Source: RGIG4079 sp045531405
GTDB taxonomy: Bacteria; Bacteroidota; Bacteroidia; Bacteroidales; Muribaculaceae
Reading direction: 5' to 3'
Assembly: GCA_045531405.1 (NCBI GenBank)
Contig: JAZSDX010000050.1
Span: 1 to 64,000, forward strand
DNA: 64,000 nucleotides
Below the pieces are notes generated by a model. The model did no database searches. It was given only the letters and a program-made list of their open reading frames with translations, and was not told where the DNA came from. Positions 46,820 to 55,977 of the stretch are shown here, one piece after another. Within the stretch, counting starts at the first letter, position 1. Each line of letters begins with the position of its first letter. The translations under genes were made by a program, and so were the position numbers.

Positions 46820-48112
46820 ATGGACTTTATTGAAGAATTAACCTGGCGTGGCATGATCCACACTGTGATGCCGGGAACAGAAGAACAATTAAAAAAAGAA
46901 ATGACTACGGCCTACTTGGGCATTGACCCAACAGCCGACTCTCTCCATATCGGTCACTTGGTGGGCGTGATGATGCTCAAACATTTCCAACGCGCCGGTC
47001 ACAAACCCATCGCACTCGTTGGTGGTGCCACCGGTATGATTGGCGACCCATCAATGAAAAGCCAAGAACGCAAACTTCTCGACGAAGAAACACTTCGCCA
47101 CAACCAAGAAGCTATCAAAAAACAACTCGCTAAATTTCTCGATTTTGATAGCGATGCTCCTAACGCAGCCGAGTTGGTAAACAACTACGACTGGATGAAA
47201 AACTTCTCATTCCTTGATTTCATCCGCGATGTGGGTAAACACATCACAGTTAACTATATGATGGCAAAAGACTCTGTAAAAAAGCGTCTATCGGGTGAAT
47301 CTCAACAAGGTATGTCGTTTACCGAATTTTCATACCAACTTGTGCAAGGTTACGACTTCTTGACTCTTTACAAAGAAAAAAACTGCCGTCTTCAGCTTGG
47401 TGGTTCTGACCAATGGGGTAACATCACTACTGGTACCGAATTGATTCGTCGCACAGTTGGCGGTGAAGCATATGCTCTCACCTGCCCTCTAATTACAAAA
47501 GCCGATGGTGGTAAATTTGGGAAAACCGAAAGTGGCAATGTGTGGTTAGACCCTCGCTACACTTCTCCTTATAAGTTCTACCAATTCTGGCTAAACGTAT
47601 CAGATGCCGACGCTGAAAAATATATCAAAATCTTCACCGAGCTTTCTCGCGAAGAAATTCAAGCATTGGTTGACGAACAAGCTAAAGATCCCGGCCTACG
47701 CCCACTTCAAAAACGTCTCGCAAAAGAGATTACCACAATGGTACACTCTGCCGAAGAATATGAAGCAGCTGTTGAAGCATCACAAATTCTTTTCAGCAAC
47801 AAAGCCTCTGAAACACTTCGCAAGATTGATGAAGCTACACTTTTAGCTGTTTTTGAAGGTGTACCAACCTTTGAGGTAGAAAAAGCCGACATTGAAGCAG
47901 GAATAAAGATTGCCGACCTTTTGACCGATAAGGCTGCAGTATTCCCATCAAAAGGCGAACTTCGCAAACTTGCTCAACAAGGTGGAGTATCAATCAACAA
48001 AGAAAAAATTGCAGATGTATATGCCGAAGCATCAACCGACATGCTCCTCAATGGCAAGTATATACTCGTACAAAAAGGCAAGAAAAACTACTTCTTGCTA
48101 ATTGCAAAATAA
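46820..48112 (+). CDS. tyrS: Tyrosyl-tRNA synthetase
   Basis: Charges tRNA-Tyr. The 430 residues have the HIGH-like motif in PTADSLHIGHLVG, the tyrosine-binding GGSDQWGNITTG, the KMSKS-like KFGKTESG and a C-terminal S4 RNA-binding domain (LRKLAQQGGVSINKEKI). Bacterial TyrS group 1 by length. Confidence 0.97.
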   Translation: MDFIEELTWRGMIHTVMPGTEEQLKKEMTTAYLGIDPTADSLHIGHLVGVMMLKHFQRAGHKPIALVGGATGMIGDPSMKSQERKLLDEETLRHNQEAIKKQLAKFLDFDSDAPNAAELVNNYDWMKNFSFLDFIRDVGKHITVNYMMAKDSVKKRLSGESQQGMSFTEFSYQLVQGYDFLTLYKEKNCRLQLGGSDQWGNITTGTELIRRTVGGEAYALTCPLITKADGGKFGKTESGNVWLDPRYTSPYKFYQFWLNVSDADAEKYIKIFTELSREEIQALVDEQAKDPGLRPLQKRLAKEITTMVHSAEEYEAAVEASQILFSNKASETLRKIDEATLLAVFEGVPTFEVEKADIEAGIKIADLLTDKAAVFPSKGELRKLAQQGGVSINKEKIADVYAEASTDMLLNGKYILVQKGKKNYFLLIAK

Positions 48113-48129
48113 AAAAAGTTGCAAAAAAG

Positions 48130-48161
48130 TTTGCACAATAAAAAAAATGTGCGTACCTTTG
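48130..48161 (+). promoter_or_regulatory. Promoter of tRNA-Gln
   Basis: TTTG at 48130-48133, 20 bases, TACCTTTG at 48154-48161. The spacer contains the inverted repeat GCACA/TGTGC. Predicted start near 48168, about 30 bases before the tRNA. Confidence 0.8.
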
Positions 48162-48198
48162 CAACGCTTTAGGACGATAAGTCTTGGGCAATAAGGAT

Positions 48199-48269
48199 TG
48201 TCTTATGGTGTAATGGTAGCACTGCAGTTTTTGGTTCTGCCTGTCTAGGTTCGAATCCTGGTAAGACAA
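48199..48269 (+). tRNA. tRNA-Gln (anticodon TTG)
   Basis: A 71-base cloverleaf: acceptor TGTCTTA/TAAGACA, D arm around TAATGGTAG, anticodon loop TTTTGGT with anticodon TTG, T arm CTAGG-TTCGAAT-CCTGG, discriminator A. CCA is not encoded. The base pair closing the anticodon loop is a T-T mismatch. The TTG anticodon with a leading TGT acceptor fits glutamine. Confidence 0.95.
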
Positions 48270-48277
48270 CTTAAGAG

Positions 48278-48302
48278 AACGCTGATTCAACGAGTCAGCG
48301 TT
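48278..48302 (+). terminator. Terminator of tRNA-Gln
   Basis: AACGCTGATTC (48278-48288) pairs with GAGTCAGCGTT (48292-48302) around loop AAC, with one G-U pair, and runs into TTTCTTTT. Confidence 0.9.
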
Positions 48303-48746
48303 TTTCTTTTATATCCCTGTTTTATCGCTTGCGACTGAGGGGTGGCATTACCGAAGGTAATGTTTTTTGGGTAGCCGGGTATTGGCTTGAAGAGGCAATG
48401 CCCGGTAAAGGATTAGCAAGGGGCAAGTTTCTGAAGGAATCGTTAGTTGTCACAAATAATGAATCTTCCAGATTCCAATCTACCCAAATCACATTCCGGG
48501 TATAACCACTGCGTGGCTATGCCCGGCTATGCAAAAATCAATCCTCCGGATTGCCTCCTTATCCATAGGTTTCGGGCTGCGCCCTCAACGCTACGGCTAC
48601 CAAAATTCGTCCTCCGAACAACCATCGCAAAAGATTCTATTACCTCCCCCCATTGGAGCTTTACAACCGATTAGGGTCTTTAACGACTTTAGAGTGACCT
48701 TTACGACCTTAAGGGTTCTAAAAGTTGGATGACGAGAGAAAAAAAC
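48303..48746. repeat. Gene-free segment with a row of small perfect or near-perfect hairpins
   Basis: No credible gene. Five hairpins follow one another: CATTACC/GGTAATG (48346-48362), CCGGGTATTG/CAATGCCCGG (48375-48405), GAATCT/AGATTC (48461-48475), a 14-bp stem with one wobble and one mismatch (48496-48526), and CAATCC/GGATTG (48539-48553). Most have three-base loops. The segment ends in CTTTA/CTTAAGG-type sequence (48676-48725) like that at 45430-45475. It is more G/C-rich than nearby spacers. Probably a dispersed non-coding repeat; copy number cannot be seen here. Confidence 0.5.
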
Positions 48747-48778
48747 AAAGCGAGCAACCCATATGGGCTGCTCGCTTT
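48747..48778. terminator. Bidirectional terminator before the amidase gene
   Basis: AAAGCGAGCA (48747-48756) pairs with TGCTCGCTTT (48769-48778), with an inner CCCATATGGG palindrome. On the minus strand it follows the amidase gene and is followed by a T-run. Confidence 0.88.
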
Positions 48779-48821
48779 ATTGATTATAGTAACTATATTT
48801 ACTATAGTTTTCTATTTATAA

Positions 48822-51800
48822 TTACTTAACGTAAACTTTAGATACTTTGTTACCTTGGCGTTTGATGTAGATACCGTTAGATGGCTCAACAACTTTCACA
48901 CCTTGGAGGTTGTAGTATTCAACAGGAGCGTCGATTTCTTCAACAGTTTCAATGTTTTCTACACCTGAAGGATCTGATTGAGGTTCAACTGCGAAAGTGA
49001 ATTTTTCAGCAACTGTTCCGGGAACGAAGTGATAGATGAATACAGAGTAATCGTTGTTAGGAACTGCGATGAAGCTACCCATTGCAGCTCCAAGACCGGT
49101 CTTTTCACCGTCACTCCAGCAAGCAACGAGGTTACCTTCCTCATCATAGACACCGAAGATAGAACCACGAGTACCGGTTGTACCATCTGAAGTCATAGGC
49201 ATGATGAAGTAAGATTTGTCATAAAGTTTGAACCAATCGAAACCTTCAACAGATGCATTAACTACTGTGTGACCTGCATCTGATGTGTTAGAGAATGTCC
49301 AAGCCTTAACCATATCAGAATTGCCATCATTCCAAGCCCATACACTACCTGGAGTGCTACGAGAGCGCATAATAAACGCATTTGAAAGGTCGTTGTTGTC
49401 GTCCATAAGGGCATCAATTTCAGCAACAGTTTCAAATGCAGGTTGAGGACAGCAAGAAGTTGACAAACCAACACCTGCAATAGCGTTAGACACTTGAGTG
49501 TAGTCAGCATCAATTGCACCATTTACAACCTTAACGATAAGAACTTGTGTACCACCATTAGGAACGATGAATGCATAACCACCTTCGTTTGAAAGCATAT
49601 TACCACGGATACGTCCTATTTGGTCACAACGAGCAGGAGTATAACCGTCGATTGTGCTTAAGTCAATCTTATAAGTTGATTTGAGGTCGGCAGAAATAAG
49701 AGTGAATGCTGAACCCGATACTGCGGCAGAAAAACCTGTGTTTACAAGGATATTTCCGGCATCATCACAACCAATAGCAGTTCCAATTGTCTTGCTGTAG
49801 TTTTCAGTAAGAGCAGCAGAAGGATCATAATAATCAGCATATCCGGTTTCAGTCACTTGGATAATCTTATTGTTTGCCTTGTCGTTAGCGATAATTTTGC
49901 CATTAGATACAGCTGCGAAACGAATGTCGCCACCGGCAGCCGAGCCAGGCACACTTGAAGTGTTTTGCCATACTTTTGTTAGACCTAAAGCGATAGCAGC
50001 TTCAGCAGTACCTTTAACAGTGATAGTCTTAGCAGCAGCACCGGCAGAAGTCAATGTGATAGTTGCAGTGTGGCTACCTGCAGCAGTTGGTTTGTAAGTA
50101 ATAGTGATGTCTCCACCATCTTTTGTAAGAGAAGTCTTATCAATAGAGAATGCTGAATTACCTGCAAGAGCAACAGCAATGTCACCGGTGAGCAATTGAG
50201 CACCAATAGTAATTTTTTGAGAAGCTGACTTACCTTCAACAGCGTTCAATGTTACTTCAGCAGGAGCAGTGATTTCAGGAACTTTTTCGTAAGTGTAAGT
50301 AGGAGCAGTACCGTGTTTGTAGTAAGCGATACCTTGGTTGTGAACCAATACCCACATTTCAACACCTGCATCACCATTCACGTTAACACAGATACTTGAA
50401 GAGTAAGTAGTGTTACGAGTAGTAGAACCAAGACCTGCAGAAGGATAGTTACCTGTGTTTGTAAGACCTTCAACAGCCCAACCTGCACTACCGTCGATAA
50501 GGATAGCACGACCACCGAGGAGTGTAGTAGTTTTGATTTCATCGGCAGTTGCAGCGCTACCGGCTTTAGTTACAGCTTGATAGTCAGTTGCAAATGCATA
50601 TTTATTACCTTTGAATGTGAAAGGAACGAAGTCGTTACCACAACCGTGGAATGCAGCTTCGATGTTGAATGCTGTCAAAGGAACAGAAGCAGTCAATTGA
50701 CCGTTAGCAGTTACTTGAGTAGGCAAGTAAGATTGACCACATACCCAGAAGTTGTCTCCATCAGGAATTGCACGTGGAGAAAGACCGATGATAAATGCAT
50801 CGATATCAGCAACAACAGGAGTTGTTGAAGCTACACCATTAGAAAGCGCATAAGTAACGATTGAGTTACAGTTACCAGAAACTGTTTCGCCGTCAGCGTT
50901 AGTATAGTCGCGAGTTTGTTGAGCTAAGTAGCAAAGTTTACCGCTAGACAAATTGCCTTGAACCTCGATAGCGTCACCAATACGAGTCATACCACCAAGG
51001 TCGGTAGTTTCAAGAAGTACGCGTGGAGCAGCGTCGTCATTGTCCCAAATATAAACTTTGAGAGTCTTCATTGTTTCGTTAGTTGACAACGCGATGTTAG
51101 TACCGATGAGTTTACCATCAACATAAGCAACGTCAACAAGTTTCAAAGCACCACCCGATACACCAGTCATATCAAGTTCCTTGATAAATTCACAAGTTTG
51201 AGCTTTAACAACGTTGATTTTACCATTAGGAGCATCTACGATATAAAGTTTACCATCGCCAAATGCCATGTTACGATAGCAAGTGAAACCGGCAGACATC
51301 CAAGAAGCTTTCTTACCTGATTTTTCAGAGTAGTTCCAACCTTCAGTGAAAGTCAATGGAGGATTCTTAGCAGTACCTGTTACAACCATAGAAGCCTTGC
51401 TTGTTCCACTTGTAAATGTAATAGTAGTAGAGTGTGAACCTGCTGATTGTGGTTTGTAAGTTACTGTTAAAGTACCACCTGTTGCACCAAATGAAGTTGT
51501 GCTGATAGCGAAGTTAGTGTTATCAGAGTTAGAAACAGTGATGTTAGCTGAAAGAGAAGTACCTGTCACAGTAACAGTTTTAGCAGAAGTGTTACCTACA
51601 GCAGTTTCACCGAAGCCTGTAGAAGTTGGGTTCAATGAGATACCGGTGTCAACACCTTCACTCATGTTAATGTCGTTTTGAGTTGCGTTATTTACAGTAG
51701 CTGTTACTGTTTTAGTTACAGTTTTGTAACCATCTTTCTTGAATGTAAGAGTATATGTACCTGCAGGAACGAAGAATGCATATACACCATTGCATTTTTC

Positions 51801-52739
51801 ACCTGTTGTTACTGTTTGATTCAAACCGTTACCACTCAATGTAACTGTTACATTGTTCAATGCTAAGTAAGAGTCACGACCACGAGTTGTGTAGCTTGTG
51901 TAACCACAAGATTTAGAAGTATCGCGAACGTCACCTACGATACAAGCGGGAAGTGAACCTGAACCACCGGGAGCAGTCAAGTTACCAACAGCGATTTGCC
52001 AAGCAAGGAACTTGTTATAGAGTGAAGATTTGAAACGCAATGACTCGGGACGATAGTCATGGAACCAAGTTTCGACCAAGTAACCGGGTTGAGTGTTGGT
52101 ACGAAGCACACCATAGTGCCAGCCCATCAAGTCGTAGTCGGCCATTGAACGAGGAGTACCATAAGTATATTCAGTCAAACAACCGTTTTTATAGTTGTTA
52201 TAAGAGTTCCAGTAAGCCATACGTTCAGAACCGGCCACTGAGTTGGTAGAGTTAGAACCTTTGTAAAGAGCAACGTGATAGTTGGCACTTGCGTTAGCAC
52301 CGTTAGAGTGCATAGAGATGAAGTAACCACCATAGTTGCTTGAATAAGTTGCGATAGAGGTAAGGTTCAAGTCATAAGCAGAAGTATTTACTGTACGAGA
52401 CATTTTTACAGTACCACCATTTGCTTCCAAGAATTTTTGCATATGGAATGCACGGTCGAGGTTACCTTCTGATTCATAGAAATACTCACCTCCTGAAAGT
52501 AAAGGCATAGGAGTAGGACGGTCGTCAGAGTCAAAACCACCGTGACCTGCGTTCACATACCATTTACCACTTTTATTATAGTTAGAACTGATGCTTGTGT
52601 TACCTGTTTTATAGTTAGCAGGTGAAGAAAGAGCATAAGTTCCGGTATAGTTTGATGCTACATCGTAAGCATAAGTGACAGCGTCGGCACCAAAAGCAAC
52701 GCCAGCCATTAATAATGCTGAAATTAATATCTTTTTCAT
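48822..52739 (-). CDS. Large secreted N-acetylmuramoyl-L-alanine amidase-domain protein
   Basis: A 1305-residue exported protein. Signal peptide 1-20; residues 58-260 are an amidase_3 domain with zinc/catalytic residues in NAGHGG (His66), ESEGNL (Glu89 or 91) and SMHSNG (His144). Then come a carboxypeptidase-regulatory-like unit (about 270-360), an Ig-like unit (about 365-460), a propeller-like region starting GWNYSEKSGKKASWM, another Ig-like unit (about 820-910) and a second propeller-like region. The tail YYNLQGVKVVEPSNGIYIKR, then KVYVK, is a sorting-type C-terminus common in Bacteroidales. Predicted to cut peptide stems from peptidoglycan. The central region is paralogous to that of the glucosaminidase at 6655-9393. 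Confidence 0.82.
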   Translation of the reverse strand: MKKILISALLMAGVAFGADAVTYAYDVASNYTGTYALSSPANYKTGNTSISSNYNKSGKWYVNAGHGGFDSDDRPTPMPLLSGGEYFYESEGNLDRAFHMQKFLEANGGTVKMSRTVNTSAYDLNLTSIATYSSNYGGYFISMHSNGANASANYHVALYKGSNSTNSVAGSERMAYWNSYNNYKNGCLTEYTYGTPRSMADYDLMGWHYGVLRTNTQPGYLVETWFHDYRPESLRFKSSLYNKFLAWQIAVGNLTAPGGSGSLPACIVGDVRDTSKSCGYTSYTTRGRDSYLALNNVTVTLSGNGLNQTVTTGEKCNGVYAFFVPAGTYTLTFKKDGYKTVTKTVTATVNNATQNDINMSEGVDTGISLNPTSTGFGETAVGNTSAKTVTVTGTSLSANITVSNSDNTNFAISTTSFGATGGTLTVTYKPQSAGSHSTTITFTSGTSKASMVVTGTAKNPPLTFTEGWNYSEKSGKKASWMSAGFTCYRNMAFGDGKLYIVDAPNGKINVVKAQTCEFIKELDMTGVSGGALKLVDVAYVDGKLIGTNIALSTNETMKTLKVYIWDNDDAAPRVLLETTDLGGMTRIGDAIEVQGNLSSGKLCYLAQQTRDYTNADGETVSGNCNSIVTYALSNGVASTTPVVADIDAFIIGLSPRAIPDGDNFWVCGQSYLPTQVTANGQLTASVPLTAFNIEAAFHGCGNDFVPFTFKGNKYAFATDYQAVTKAGSAATADEIKTTTLLGGRAILIDGSAGWAVEGLTNTGNYPSAGLGSTTRNTTYSSSICVNVNGDAGVEMWVLVHNQGIAYYKHGTAPTYTYEKVPEITAPAEVTLNAVEGKSASQKITIGAQLLTGDIAVALAGNSAFSIDKTSLTKDGGDITITYKPTAAGSHTATITLTSAGAAAKTITVKGTAEAAIALGLTKVWQNTSSVPGSAAGGDIRFAAVSNGKIIANDKANNKIIQVTETGYADYYDPSAALTENYSKTIGTAIGCDDAGNILVNTGFSAAVSGSAFTLISADLKSTYKIDLSTIDGYTPARCDQIGRIRGNMLSNEGGYAFIVPNGGTQVLIVKVVNGAIDADYTQVSNAIAGVGLSTSCCPQPAFETVAEIDALMDDNNDLSNAFIMRSRSTPGSVWAWNDGNSDMVKAWTFSNTSDAGHTVVNASVEGFDWFKLYDKSYFIMPMTSDGTTGTRGSIFGVYDEEGNLVACWSDGEKTGLGAAMGSFIAVPNNDYSVFIYHFVPGTVAEKFTFAVEPQSDPSGVENIETVEEIDAPVEYYNLQGVKVVEPSNGIYIKRQGNKVSKVYVK

Positions 52740-52742
52740 GGC

Positions 52743-53669
52743 TTATTTTTCTTTAATAGTCATTAAATAAAGTTTGCCATCTTCGGTGTGGAAAGCAATT
52801 TTGCTACCATCGGCACTAACCGCAGGGAAAGTTTTGATTTCAGAAGATGTAGTAGAGAGTTGTTGAAGGTTTTTACCATCAGCACCGACGATAACGATTT
52901 CACCTTTTGTGAGGTAGTAACCATCGTGATCTTCGTTATGACCCACTACGTGAGTGTTACCACGCCATTGAGGACAACCCATTTCACCAAGGTTAACTAC
53001 ATTCTTACCATTGATGTCACAAACATAAGAATAGTCAGCACAGTGGAAAAGGATTTTAGTTTTGTCGGGAGAAAGAGAAGCCCAACAGTATTGAGGATCC
53101 CAAGAACCATGTTGACCTTTAAGTGGATCAAGCACGATGCGACGACCATTGTTGTAAACAACAATTTTAAGGTCTTCATTAGTAATGAAAATTTCGTTAG
53201 GCATTTGAACTGCTGAAATAGGGCGAGTTACTTGTTTAGTAGTAACTTTACCGTTCAAACCAACAGATACTTTACCATTTACAAAACTAATGTCATTGAA
53301 ATGGTCAACTTTGTGCATAATTGCAGTACGTTCCAATGTATTAAGGTTAATGCTGTAAAGCGAGTTACCTTGGATTTCATCGTCTTTTTGACGCACTACA
53401 ACGGTTTTACCATCTTCGCTGATAGCAGGCAACCAACCGGCACCACGCATGTCAGTGATTTTTTGATACTTTTGGGTTTTGAGGTCAATGATACCAAGAC
53501 CATCATAACCGGCTGATGAAACCAAAAGAGAATTTCCATCGGGAGTAAACATTGGATGGAAAACATCTTCGGCTCCTACTGAAAGTTGTTGAGTACTAAC
53601 AACTTCGAATTGCTGAGCTTGAGCTGTCATAGCAGCTACTGCAGCGAGTGTCAACAGAAGTTTTTTCAT
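52743..53669 (-). CDS. Periplasmic TolB-like beta-propeller protein
   Basis: A 308-residue exported protein (signal peptide to about residue 18) made of repeated PD40/WD40-like blades: HPMFTPDGNSLLVSS, LPAISEDGKTVVVRQ, WASLSPDKTKILFH and FPAVSADGSKIAFH. The next gene starts 4 bases after its stop, so it is probably made together with the amidase and could assist or regulate it. Specific function unknown. Confidence 0.8.
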   Translation of the reverse strand: MKKLLLTLAAVAAMTAQAQQFEVVSTQQLSVGAEDVFHPMFTPDGNSLLVSSAGYDGLGIIDLKTQKYQKITDMRGAGWLPAISEDGKTVVVRQKDDEIQGNSLYSINLNTLERTAIMHKVDHFNDISFVNGKVSVGLNGKVTTKQVTRPISAVQMPNEIFITNEDLKIVVYNNGRRIVLDPLKGQHGSWDPQYCWASLSPDKTKILFHCADYSYVCDINGKNVVNLGEMGCPQWRGNTHVVGHNEDHDGYYLTKGEIVIVGADGKNLQQLSTTSSEIKTFPAVSADGSKIAFHTEDGKLYLMTIKEK

Positions 53670-53756
53670 GTAGAAACTGGTTTAAGAAGTTAATTAATAT
53701 AATAAATTTATGTTAGTTTTTACGCTAATTACGTTAGTTACATATACTATAAGTTG

Positions 53757-53764
53757 CAAATATA
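53757..53764 (-). promoter_or_regulatory. Probable -7 box upstream of the propeller-amidase pair
   Basis: TATATTTG on the minus strand matches the -7 form. No well-spaced TTTG lies upstream. The start would be near 53750, about 80 bases before the ATG. Confidence 0.45.
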
Positions 53765-53856
53765 GAAATTTATTTGTCAAAAAAGTATAATTCAATATCG
53801 TCATTTAATATTTATTAAGATTTTTTCAACCTATACAAACTTAGTTAAAGCCGGAT

Positions 53857-54666
53857 TCAGACTTTCTGACAAATTGAAGCGAAAATACGACCTATAATAA
53901 ATATTACAGCAAACAATATCACTATAATCGCCGCACATGGGACATTAATCATTGCCGAAATAAACAATCCTGTCGCTCCACACACAATAGAAATAACCAT
54001 CGACAACAGCACCATCATCTTAAATCGTGGAGCAAACATTTCGGCAATCATTTGAGGCAAAGTAAGCATCGACATCAGCAACATTATACCCACCAATCGG
54101 ATAGTTAATACAATACACACTGCCACCATCGCTGTCATCAAGTATGAAATCACTTTAACCGGCAATTGTGACACCCGAGCAAAATCGCGATCAAATGCAC
54201 TTGCAATAATTTTATCATAAAAAAGAGCAAAAAACAAAATTAAGATAATGGTATATATTGCAAATGCCCACAAATCAGATGTTGAAATAGTGAGGATATT
54301 CCCAAATAGAAACGCATTAAGTTCGGGCACATATCCCGGAGTAAGAAAAATAAACAATACCCCTATTGCCATTCCCAATGCCCACACCACCGCCGTGGCC
54401 GAATCTTCTCGTACTCGATATTTTTCCGATAGCCATTCTACTCCTGCCGAAGCCGTAATGGCAAACACAGCTGCCATCATTATTGGATTAACCCCGAGAT
54501 AATAGCCCAACCCGAGCCCTCCGAAACAAGCATGAGTAACCCCACCCGAAATTGAGACCAATCGACGAGTAATAATATATGTGCCTATGAATGCCGATGC
54601 GATACTTATTATCACAATACCAAGCAATGCATTGGTAAAAAACGAATATTGCAACAAATCTATCAT
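53857..54666 (-). CDS. Metal ABC transporter permease (ZnuB/MntB type)
   Basis: A 269-residue inner-membrane permease with about eight or nine helices. Family features include GGVTHACFGGLGLGYYLG and the late segment TLPQMIAEMFAPRFKMM. Likely cargo is zinc, manganese or iron. The ATPase and binding protein normally encoded beside it are absent here; the neighbour upstream is aroA. Confidence 0.88.
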   Translation of the reverse strand: MIDLLQYSFFTNALLGIVIISIASAFIGTYIITRRLVSISGGVTHACFGGLGLGYYLGVNPIMMAAVFAITASAGVEWLSEKYRVREDSATAVVWALGMAIGVLFIFLTPGYVPELNAFLFGNILTISTSDLWAFAIYTIILILFFALFYDKIIASAFDRDFARVSQLPVKVISYLMTAMVAVCIVLTIRLVGIMLLMSMLTLPQMIAEMFAPRFKMMVLLSMVISIVCGATGLFISAMINVPCAAIIVILFAVIFIIGRIFASICQKV

Positions 54667-54697
54667 CTTATTTCCTCATTAATATATAAGGCAACAA

Positions 54698-55966
54698 CTA
54701 TTCTTCGGTCGCCACGTCCTCAATTTGCTCAAGAGGAAGACTTGCATCAATACACGTAAAACCGGCTTCAGAAAGGTGCTCCCAATATTCGGGATAAGAT
54801 TTAGCAACTACCTCAATATCATTTATAATCACTCCGGGAATATATAATGCTACAGGAGCAAATGCCATCGCCATGCGATGATCTTCATAGGTATCAATAC
54901 ATGGGCGCTCAAATATAGGATGCTGTTCTCCATCCCAAATTAGCACTGAATCATGTTCTATTCGAAGGTCAAAGCTTAACTTAGCCAATTCAGTTTTCAG
55001 TGCTTCCAATCGATCGGTTTCCTTTATTTTCAAGGTCGCCAAACCGGTCAATTTGAATGGGATACGCAACATGCAACAAGTCACAGCAATTGTTTGGGCA
55101 ATATCGGGTTGTTCACTCAAATCAAGTTCGATATGCGACAATTGTTCAGGCGACGGCATAAGCGACAATTCGCCATCCTCAAATTGAGAGTCCACACCAA
55201 GTTTTTGGAAATACTCCACCAATCGGCTATCACCTTGAATACTTTTATTACTCAACCCTCTCAATGCTATACAACCAGCCGAAAGCGCTGAAATTTCATA
55301 CCAATAGGAAGCCGCACTCCAATCAGCCTCAACATCAAACGACACGGCTTTATACATTGCATGTGGAATTGTGATTACATTCCCCTCAAACTCACAATCC
55401 ACACCCCAATGGTTCATCATCGACAATGTCATTAAGATATATGGGCGTGATATGATCTCGCCTTCGAGAATAAGAGTAAGTCCCTGCTCCATCAATGGCG
55501 CAATCATAAGCAAAGCCGATATATATTGCGAACTTATCGATGCCGGCAACGAGACATTCCCACCGCCCAATTTACGCCCTTCAATTCTTAAGGGAGGGAA
55601 TCCTTCCTCTCCTATATATTCAATAGTTGCTCCACATTGGCGAAGTGCATCAACAAGCGCTTTTATGGGACGTTGACGCATACGGGCAGAGCCATCGAGT
55701 GTAACAGTTCGCCCCGGAGTGGAAGCAAAATAAGCTGCCAAGAATCGCATTGCGGTTCCGGCCGCGCCAATATTCACATCATCATTATCCGAAGTCAGAG
55801 CCTCAATCATAGCATCAGTATCATTACATTTAGCCACTACGCCAAGCGGCAAAGCATTAGGTGTCAAAGCATTAATAATCAATGCTCGATTACTTATACT
55901 TTTCGACAACGGCAGAGTAATTGTTGCATCAATCATCTCTTCGGGTGGGAATATTCGATAATCCAT
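54698..55966 (-). CDS. aroA: 3-phosphoshikimate 1-carboxyvinyltransferase (EPSP synthase)
   Basis: Sixth step of the shikimate pathway: joins shikimate-3-phosphate and PEP. The 422 residues show PLSKSISNRALI near the N-terminus, GAAGTAMRFLAAY, and the late IKETDRLEALKTEL and DTYEDHRMAMAFA. The gene is shorter than the enterobacterial form and typical of Bacteroidetes. It starts 11 bases after the aminotransferase gene stops. Confidence 0.95.
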   Translation of the reverse strand: MDYRIFPPEEMIDATITLPLSKSISNRALIINALTPNALPLGVVAKCNDTDAMIEALTSDNDDVNIGAAGTAMRFLAAYFASTPGRTVTLDGSARMRQRPIKALVDALRQCGATIEYIGEEGFPPLRIEGRKLGGGNVSLPASISSQYISALLMIAPLMEQGLTLILEGEIISRPYILMTLSMMNHWGVDCEFEGNVITIPHAMYKAVSFDVEADWSAASYWYEISALSAGCIALRGLSNKSIQGDSRLVEYFQKLGVDSQFEDGELSLMPSPEQLSHIELDLSEQPDIAQTIAVTCCMLRIPFKLTGLATLKIKETDRLEALKTELAKLSFDLRIEHDSVLIWDGEQHPIFERPCIDTYEDHRMAMAFAPVALYIPGVIINDIEVVAKSYPEYWEHLSEAGFTCIDASLPLEQIEDVATEE

Positions 55967-55977
55967 TATAATAGATA

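Noticed and set aside
48447..48732. Short rightward frames in the hairpin-rich spacer
   Set aside because: Their translations follow the inverted repeats, lack a credible start context and show no family; the DNA-level structure explains them better.
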